Positions 4,967 through 9,280 of a stretch of DNA of 9,280 nt are shown here, one piece after another. Each line of letters opens with the position of its first letter. The first letter of the stretch is position 1. Below the pieces are notes generated by a model that made no database searches, was not told the origin of the DNA, and saw nothing but the letters and a program-made list of their open reading frames with translations. Source of the DNA: Methylocystaceae bacterium (GTDB lineage Bacteria > Pseudomonadota > Alphaproteobacteria > Rhizobiales > Beijerinckiaceae); assembly GCA_003152255.1 (NCBI GenBank), contig PLZT01000593.1:1-9280 (forward strand). The letters are read 5' to 3'. Position numbers and translations under genes: made by a program.

Positions 4967-5172
4967 CGTCCCGCCGCCGCCTTTTTGGCGATGGCTGAAC
5001 GCTCCTCTTTGCTGAGTTTTGCGGCGCGCGCGGCGGCACCAGCGCGCCCGGATTTCACTTTGATGGATAGCGCTGGAGATTCTTCGGCCTCACCAGTCGC
5101 TATTTTTGCTACCATGACGACACACCCGATTAGATCGGCTGGCCTTTTTTGTCCCTGCGGACCCTTCGGCAT
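4957..5172 (-). CDS. Small basic protein, RNA-binding-annotated alphaproteobacterial type, 71 aa
   Basis: The protein starts MPKGPQGQKRPADLIG, continues 'VVMVAKIATGEAEE' and ends with 'GAAARAAKLSKEERSAIAKK' plus AAAGRWG. Small alphaproteobacterial proteins of the form 'KGP.G.KRPAD.IG.AV..M.IATGE..E' with a C-terminal 'GG.ARA..L....R..IAKKAA..RW' are often labelled RNA-binding in databases. This copy has both ends but a shorter middle. CGGAG lies about 7 bases before the ATG, and the promoter-like pair at 5205-5233 is about 26 bases upstream of the expected transcript start region. It is the first gene of the cassette and is more G+C-rich than the other three, so it may be the older, alphaproteobacterial part. 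A role in binding nucleic acid is inferred from its basic composition and family labels, not proven. Confidence 0.78.
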   Translation of the reverse strand: MPKGPQGQKRPADLIGCVVMVAKIATGEAEESPALSIKVKSGRAGAAARAAKLSKEERSAIAKKAAAGRWG

Positions 5173-5204
5173 ATGCCACTCCGCGTGTCGGCCCAGTGCC
5201 AGGT

Positions 5205-5233
5205 ATTGTAACGGCTATTGACTCACCAAGCAA
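5205..5233 (-). promoter_or_regulatory. Candidate promoter of the four-gene cassette
   Basis: Read leftward, TTGCTT (5228-5233) is followed after exactly 17 bases by TACAAT (5205-5210), a 5-of-6 match to the -10 consensus; the -35 matches only in TTG plus context. The predicted RNA start near 5198 leaves a 5'-UTR of about 26 bases carrying the CGGAG ribosome binding site. Confidence 0.4.
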
Positions 5234-5336
5234 AATATGGCATCGCTCGCCGCGATTTAGCGACGACGGCTCGCGCAGCCGGTGACGAGCTGGTAAAATT
5301 TTTATCAGCGCCAGCCCCACCCTCTCTTACATACGT

Positions 5337-5410
5337 GGCCCCGGTTAACCCACTGTCAATGCTGGTGGCCGGCGGCAAATTTCAAACTGATGCACTACCC
5401 ACGAAGCATC
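5337..5410. other. Possible insertion-sequence end remnant beside the ParB break
   Basis: This gene-free stretch sits directly at the point where the ParB-like N-fragment stops. The string around 5371-5395 (ggcggcaaatttcaaactga) resembles sequence I associate with termini of IS elements in alphaproteobacteria, but I cannot name the family. An 11-base core (5376-5386) recurs inverted at 3364-3374, also followed by C-rich bases and 'ttgac..ggg'. Chance 11-base matches are frequent at this window size, so the link is weak. No transposase is present. Confidence 0.22.
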
Positions 5411-5411
5411 G

Positions 5412-5504
5412 TCATTGCGCCGCCCCGGCCTTCGTCTCCGGATGCAACTCCTCATAGATCGCCTTGCGGCGGAAGATCGCGGATGCTTCCTGTGCCGGTA
5501 TCAA
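5412..5504 (-). pseudogene. ParB-like protein remnant, middle portion
   Basis: Read leftward from 5504 the frame gives LIPAQEASAIFRRKAIYEEL, then HPETKAGAAQ and a stop at 5412-5414. A block '(A..)RRK.IYE.LHPETK.GAA' is characteristic of ParB-like proteins carried by phages and genomic islands, located between the ParB nuclease-like domain and the HTH. The N-terminal domain is missing: upstream bases belong to the phage gene 5501-5752, and the fragment begins at a TTG overlapping that gene's stop. The rest of the family pattern reappears at 3876-3985 beyond the AT-rich insertion. The 30-codon frame is therefore best read as debris, not as a functional peptide. Short length limits certainty, but the RRK..YE.LHPETK signature is specific. 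Confidence 0.58.
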
Positions 5505-5752
5505 TCGTGGAGCGGGCAAATCCCGACGCGGCGACTTCGGCGTGTGGCTACCAATTCGGCCTCGCAAACGACGCGGGTTTCGAAGGCTTCAAGCGTTTCG
5601 CCTTCCGCGCGCTGCCAGAAATGTTGCAGCTCGCGCGAATGATAGGCGTCCGGTATTTCTAAGCGTCCGTCTGCCCCGATGATGTGCCGTATCGCGACGA
5701 GCCCGGATGGCGTGATTGTCTCGCGTTCAAGTCGACATTCTGTTTCACTCAT
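5501..5752 (-). CDS. Hypothetical phage protein, 83 aa, following the tape measure gene
   Basis: It starts 11 bases after the tape measure stop on the same strand, so it is probably on the late transcript. The sequence starts MSETECRLERETITPSGLVA, has an IIGADGRLEIPDAYH segment and a 'HFWQRAEGETLEAFETRVVC' block. Short alphaproteobacterial phage proteins often contain a 'W.R..GE..EAF..RV..EA' stretch like this one, without known function. The ribosome binding site is poor. Its last residues (TRRSRRVGICPLHD) run up to the ParB-like remnant, so the natural C-terminus may have been replaced when the region rearranged. No membrane segment. Confidence 0.55.
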   Translation of the reverse strand: MSETECRLERETITPSGLVAIRHIIGADGRLEIPDAYHSRELQHFWQRAEGETLEAFETRVVCEAELVATRRSRRVGICPLHD

Positions 5753-5763
5753 AGCAATTGTGC

Positions 5764-8619
5764 CTAGCCCTCTTGATCCGCCATCGGAGCCGCCAGCCCG
5801 CGATACATCGTCAGCGTCTTGAACATCCCGTTGATCTCTCCCTTGGTTTTTGTGCCCTTCGGGAACCCATGCAGATCAATCCGCAGCGAGGCGTCGCCAA
5901 CTACCTTTTGCGATTGCTGCGTCATCTCTGCCTTGCGTGCGCTTTCTAGGAGATTGATGCCGGCTCCAGGTCCTGACTGTGATCCGTGTAACGCCCTAAG
6001 ACCTTTCTTGGCCCATTCAAGGCGGTCGCGCAGCGCCTTAATGCCGGCTCTCTCGAATGTTCGTTCGAATGATCGAACAGCGCCGCCAAGCGTATGGGTT
6101 TTGCGCAGCGCCTCGACCGTCTTGTGATATGGTCCCGATAGATCATGCGTGAGATTCGCCCAGTTGGCTTCGTCGCTGTGCCAATCGAGCCCCATTCCCT
6201 TGGAAAGTGAAAGAAAGCTCCTGGCCCGGCTCCCGGTCCATTGCGCCCAACCGTAGCCGCCTTTGCCTTCTGGCTTTTCTCTGTAGCTCGCGCCTCGGCC
6301 CATCATTTCGCGCAACTTGGTGAACCCCGCTGTCTCGCGGCCGAAGTTGCCGGGAATGGCGGCTGCCTGAAAATCCCGCAGGGCGTATTGCTCCATCAGG
6401 CGCTTGATGATCGCCGGTGCTTTTTCCTTGAAGACGGCGTTTGGCGTGATTTTGCCGGATTGATTTGGAACGAAAAGCTCCGGGCCTTTTTCTCCGACAA
6501 AATATGGAAGTCCTGCGTCAACAGGGCCGCCTGTAGCCCTCCCCTCGGGATGTGCGCCGCGCTGCTGCTCGATCCATTCGTTCATGCCCTTGGAGGCGGC
6601 ATGTTCTTTCGGCGCTTGTCCTATTCCCGCCCGACGTGAGCCCTTCCAACCATGCCATGCTCCCCAACCCGACTTGGCGGCGTTGCGAAGCGCAAAATCA
6701 ACCGCCTCTTTCCAATATTTTGGATCGCTAGCACGATGTCCCGTTTCCTTGGTGAAGGCATCGCCCAGGCCGCCTAAGCTAAGCCCCGGAATATTGTTTT
6801 TATAATGAAGCTGGAACGGCCCGAACGACGTTCCTTTATCGCCGGGCTTAGCGTATTGCGATAGGCCACCTTCGGAGCGCGCGACGCGCAGGGCGATGTT
6901 CGGATCAATCCCGTATTTCTTCGCGGACTTGGTGATCTGGTCGACGATCTCTTGATTGTCGCCATGGCTTGAACGAAACGGCGCGCCTCCGCCTCCCGCC
7001 TCTCCGCGATGGCCAGCGCGACCGCCGCCAGCAGCTTCACCGCCTTCTCCGGTCCCAACACCACCGCCGCCGCCTGATCCACCCCCGCCGCCCATGCCGC
7101 CCGACGCGCCGGGATGATACGCCGCTTGGACGATTCCGCCCTGGCCGCGTTCCTGTATCCAGGCGCGGAAGGCGTCTAGGACGCCCTGGCGGGTGCCCTC
7201 GAACGTGCCCTTGAGAACGGCTCTTTGGAGGATGTCTTCTCCGCGGAAAGACGCTGCTCCGGTATCGCCGCCGTAACTGATAGGCGTGAGTCGCCCATAA
7301 TGGGATTCATCATCCGCCGGGGAATTGATCTTTTTGCGCAGCGCGTGGGCGGCCGCCCTGACGCCTTTATTCTCGTGCGGCCCATATTTTTTCTGGCGCG
7401 CGAATTCGTCTTCGTCTTTGTTGAGGGGCTGCGGTCTGACGGTCTCGATTAATGCCTTCGTCGTTACACCGGCGAGCAGCGCTAACAGCCATGCGGGGGC
7501 GGTGAGTGCGGTGAGTGTGGCGCCCATCGCCGCCAAGGAAGCGGCGGTCCGGGTTGCGGCGAGACCTAGTGTAACGACAGGCGCAACAAAGTTGACTAAC
7601 TTGATGGCGATCAAGCCCTCCATTACGAGCTTCCATCCGCCTATGGACTGCACGACGCCATCAACGCTTTTCGCCGCATCGCGGATGTCGTTTCCCCATT
7701 TCGCCCACGGCGCGTCGCGGACAGCGCCAGCAATATCGAGGAGAATTTTTCTCAGATCGTCGCCGTGTTTCTCGACGAATTTGCGAACAGCATCTGTGAT
7801 CTGCAACATGGCCGGCGCTAGTTCGCCGCCGATCGTATCCCGGAGCGCTTGCGCGCGAATCCGAAGCATGTCGAACGAATGTTGCAGCGCGAGGCCATTG
7901 GCCAGATATGCCTTCGGCATTTTGCCGAGGAGTTCGCCAACTTCCTTCAAGTCCTTTTTCGTTAGGCGAGCAAATTCCGGCGGCAATTTCAGAACTTCGA
8001 GAAGGATGTTTTTCGTCGCCTGCGAACTGTTCGCGAGAGTGTCCATAATTATAGAGATGGACTCGGCCTCGTCTTTAGTGTGACGCAACCGTTCGGCAAG
8101 CGCCCGCGCCTCGGGATTCATGGTTTGCGATGCAGAGAATTCACGCAACGCGCCGCGATGCATTTTGTTTTGCGCGAGTTCTTCGTAAAGCGACTTCAGA
8201 CTATTTCGCATCGCGCCGACGGAGATGCCGACGTTCTCGCCCGCCGCTTCCAGGGCGCGAAGTTGATCGACGGCGAGGCCAGTTTCCTTCGACACGAAAC
8301 TGAGGTCTCTTGCCGTTCCCGCAAATTCTTTAATCGCGGCCGCGACGCCGCCGATCGACGCGGCTGTGGTTATCGCGGAAAGTCCCAATCCGACCATAGC
8401 CGGCTCGAGGATTTGCTTGACGTGCTCTCCGGTTTCCTTGACCGATTTGCGAAGGTCGACGAACGCTTTTTCATGCGCCGACGCCGCTTGCCGTCCAGCC
8501 TTGTGCGACGCGACGTTGCGCGAGGTTAGACCTTCGAGAGACTTCCTCATGGCCGCAATCGGGCCGCTGAACTTGTCGGTCACAGCCGCGACTAATCTGA
8601 GCGTTTCCTCTTGTGACAT
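5764..8619 (-). CDS. Phage tail tape measure protein with two C-terminal cell-wall-degrading domains, 951 aa
   Basis: Tape measure proteins set the length of long phage tails and enter the host at injection. AGGAA sits 6 bases before the ATG. Residues 1-330 are mainly helical ('TDKFSGPIAAMRKSLEGLTS' at the start is a frequent tape measure opening). Hydrophobic helices lie at about 331-395. A glycine-rich linker spans about 504-546. Residues 555-668 look like a transglycosylase-type lysozyme domain: 'YGIDPNIALRVARSEGGLSQ' with E583 as candidate catalytic acid, then GTSFGPFQLHYKN. The family motif 'GGPVDAGLPYFVGEKGPELF' with 'PNQSGKITPN' is at 697-727. Residues 735-872 match the phage tail lysozyme pattern (Phage_lysozyme2 type): 'AAAIPGNFGRETAGF' with E762, then 'GGYGWAQWTGSRA'. 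The enzymes would open peptidoglycan during DNA entry. Two hydrolase-like domains in one tape measure is unusual. The gene has normal G+C and no internal stop, so it appears intact. Confidence 0.93.
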   Translation of the reverse strand: MSQEETLRLVAAVTDKFSGPIAAMRKSLEGLTSRNVASHKAGRQAASAHEKAFVDLRKSVKETGEHVKQILEPAMVGLGLSAITTAASIGGVAAAIKEFAGTARDLSFVSKETGLAVDQLRALEAAGENVGISVGAMRNSLKSLYEELAQNKMHRGALREFSASQTMNPEARALAERLRHTKDEAESISIIMDTLANSSQATKNILLEVLKLPPEFARLTKKDLKEVGELLGKMPKAYLANGLALQHSFDMLRIRAQALRDTIGGELAPAMLQITDAVRKFVEKHGDDLRKILLDIAGAVRDAPWAKWGNDIRDAAKSVDGVVQSIGGWKLVMEGLIAIKLVNFVAPVVTLGLAATRTAASLAAMGATLTALTAPAWLLALLAGVTTKALIETVRPQPLNKDEDEFARQKKYGPHENKGVRAAAHALRKKINSPADDESHYGRLTPISYGGDTGAASFRGEDILQRAVLKGTFEGTRQGVLDAFRAWIQERGQGGIVQAAYHPGASGGMGGGGGSGGGGGVGTGEGGEAAGGGRAGHRGEAGGGGAPFRSSHGDNQEIVDQITKSAKKYGIDPNIALRVARSEGGLSQYAKPGDKGTSFGPFQLHYKNNIPGLSLGGLGDAFTKETGHRASDPKYWKEAVDFALRNAAKSGWGAWHGWKGSRRAGIGQAPKEHAASKGMNEWIEQQRGAHPEGRATGGPVDAGLPYFVGEKGPELFVPNQSGKITPNAVFKEKAPAIIKRLMEQYALRDFQAAAIPGNFGRETAGFTKLREMMGRGASYREKPEGKGGYGWAQWTGSRARSFLSLSKGMGLDWHSDEANWANLTHDLSGPYHKTVEALRKTHTLGGAVRSFERTFERAGIKALRDRLEWAKKGLRALHGSQSGPGAGINLLESARKAEMTQQSQKVVGDASLRIDLHGFPKGTKTKGEINGMFKTLTMYRGLAAPMADQEG

Positions 8620-8646
8620 TTCTATTTCCTAAATCGATAGGCCCTT

Positions 8647-8681
8647 GCGCCGCGGCGAGGAGGAGAACCTGACCGCGGCGC
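8647..8681. repeat. Hairpin III upstream of the tape measure gene
   Basis: Arms 8647-8655 (gcgccgcgg) and 8673-8681 (ccgcggcgc) pair perfectly over 9 all-G/C base pairs around a 17-base loop. It lies about 30 bases before the tape measure start, close enough for the structure to influence ribosome access. Confidence 0.5.
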
Positions 8682-8690
8682 GGGCCTCAA

Positions 8691-8714
8691 GACGCTTGAA
8701 GCAACACAAGCGTC
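8691..8714. repeat. Hairpin II upstream of the tape measure gene
   Basis: Arms 8691-8698 (gacgcttg) and 8707-8714 (caagcgtc) are perfectly complementary over 8 bp with an 8-base loop. The outer strings caag and cttg (8687-8690 and 8719-8722) can add pairs past a bulge. Confidence 0.5.
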
Positions 8715-8730
8715 GAAGTCTTGAAACACA

Positions 8731-8768
8731 CAGCGCCGCTCGCCCCGTTCCAAAAACGAGCGGCGCTG
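8731..8768. repeat. Hairpin I: perfect 12-bp inverted repeat after the 8807-9280 gene
   Basis: Arms 8731-8742 (cagcgccgctcg) and 8757-8768 (cgagcggcgctg) pair perfectly over 12 bp around a 14-base loop that reads TTTTTGGAACGGGG in the leftward transcript. It is the strongest stem in the window. The T-run is in the loop, not after the stem, so it is not a standard intrinsic terminator. Processing or 3'-end protection of the upstream mRNA is a possible role. Confidence 0.6.
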
Positions 8769-8806
8769 GCTCCATGCGCGGGGAGCTACCTCCGCGGTGA
8801 AGATCG

Positions 8807-9280
8807 TCACGCGACATTAATCCGCACGCCGGGCGTCGGGTAGTTTCTCGACGACGGCGGCGCGATCAGCGGAATTGTGCAGCCCGTCGCGAGAACCTTG
8901 CGCCAAGCATCGGTCGCCGGCCGACCGATGTTGTAAATGTTCAAGCCGAATTCGAGAACCACGGCGTCGAGGCGCCAATCCGAAATTGGAACATCGCCGT
9001 GCGCCAAGCACGCTACGGTAAACGCTGGACCGATCTCCGCATGAGGGCCGAGCGAGCGCAACAAATCCTCGCCGTGATCGACAAAATAGGAGGGATAGCG
9101 TTTCTTGTCCGGTTTTTCGCTTCGATGCATCATACCAACCGCACGAAATGCGGCGGCGAATTGCCTGGAGAATTTGACTTCGTTGTTATCCGCCCATCTG
9201 TCCGTCATGTCGGGCGCGAGCCGAGGGAATTTTCGCAACACAATGGCAAGGAGCTGCGTCAATTCGGTCGACGACGGCAT
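8807..9280 (-). CDS. Unknown phage late protein, 157 aa visible, reaching the window edge
   Basis: The leftward frame is open to the last base; the ATG at 9278-9280 may be the start or an internal methionine, so I treat the N-terminus as unresolved. The visible part has a helical beginning (LTQLLAIVLRKFPRLAPDMT), 'VKFSRQFAAAFRAVGM', then a mixed alpha/beta part with 'GPAFTVACLAHGDVPISDWR', 'LDAVVLEFGLNIYNIG' and 'DAWRKVLATG'. I recognise no family. It precedes the tape measure gene by 187 bases, where tail tube, tail assembly chaperone or similar genes are usual, but its sequence does not show such a role. Two 62-codon frames downstream run through the three hairpins and are not counted as genes. 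Confidence 0.72.
   Translation of the reverse strand: MPSSTELTQLLAIVLRKFPRLAPDMTDRWADNNEVKFSRQFAAAFRAVGMMHRSEKPDKKRYPSYFVDHGEDLLRSLGPHAEIGPAFTVACLAHGDVPISDWRLDAVVLEFGLNIYNIGRPATDAWRKVLATGCTIPLIAPPSSRNYPTPGVRINVA

Larger units (their letters stand above)
3986..5411 (-). mobile_element. About 1.4 kb AT-richer insertion that splits the ParB-like gene
   Basis: The two ParB-like fragments (5412-5504 and 3876-3985) lie in the right order and on the same strand on either side of this segment. Base composition changes sharply: by hand count the lines 4141-4200 and 4681-4740 are about 33% and 40% G+C, against about two thirds in typical flanking coding lines such as 1201-1260. The segment contains the four-gene operon 4058-5172, a candidate promoter and a possible insertion-sequence end (5337-5410). 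No transposase or integrase gene and no clear target-site duplication are visible, so the mechanism is unknown. The boundaries are my estimates from where the ParB-like pattern stops. Confidence 0.42.

Noticed and set aside
5218..5457. Rightward 79-codon frame with a TTG start
   Set aside because: It begins at the promoter region of the leftward cassette and ends inside the ParB-like remnant. It has no ribosome binding site and no domain pattern.
7325..8083. Rightward 252-codon open frame opposite the tape measure gene
   Set aside because: It lies wholly inside the well-supported tape measure gene on the other strand, is rich in Ser/Ala/Arg as GC-rich antisense frames are, and shows no domain pattern.
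8622..8817. Two overlapping leftward 62-codon frames before the tape measure gene, one with a GTGA overlap start
   Set aside because: Both pass through three perfect hairpins, have cysteine/arginine-rich unstructured products, and neither has a recognisable tail protein pattern. The stretch is better explained as structured non-coding DNA, although the GTGA overlap keeps some doubt.
1..9280. tRNA genes, CRISPR arrays, integrase, transposase
   Set aside because: I looked for T-loop-like GTTCGAATC strings, regularly spaced direct repeats and recombinase motifs on both strands and found none that holds up.

Overview
The window looks like part of a prophage or phage-derived genomic island in a GC-rich alphaproteobacterium, most likely of the Hyphomicrobiales (Rhizobiales). 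The evidence is the GC-rich coding style, the type of XRE regulator, the small alphaproteobacterial 'KGPQGQKRPAD' protein, and a siphophage-type tail tape measure gene. No integrase, terminase, capsid or tRNA gene is visible, so the element cannot be delimited here.

Layout. 3-317 (+) is the end of a DUF3455 gene, probably host-side. 326-361 is a terminator facing it. 434-2631 (-) is a run of small, mostly tightly packed genes: a one-helix membrane protein, several short unknown proteins, a protein resembling the C-terminal part of phage replication proteins, and two unknown soluble proteins. 2632-2762 is a divergent control region holding a 23-bp palindrome and repeated operator-like half-sites. 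2763-3695 (+) carries an XRE-type repressor and two small unknown genes. 3766-5504 (-) is a composite scar: two pieces of one ParB-like gene (5412-5504 and 3876-3985) lie either side of about 1.4 kb of visibly AT-richer DNA that carries a compact four-gene operon. 5501-5752 (-) is a small unknown gene following the 951-residue tape measure protein (5764-8619, -). Upstream of that lie three consecutive hairpins, then the partial gene 8807-9280 (-).

How it fits together. The right half is the late tail module, transcribed leftward. It stops just after the tape measure gene, where distal-tail and host-recognition genes would be expected, and runs into the ParB scar, so the prophage is probably rearranged or defective. 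The left part is an early/control module with a divergent XRE switch.

The most interesting item is the four-gene cassette at 4058-5172: a small basic protein, a DUF3467-like protein, a winged-helix-like protein and an unknown 85-residue protein. All four reading frames overlap, the cassette has its own candidate promoter and terminator, and it appears to have been inserted into and broken the ParB-like gene. It reads as an accessory cargo module. Its function cannot be told from sequence alone. Family assignments were made by eye from remembered motifs, without database searches.
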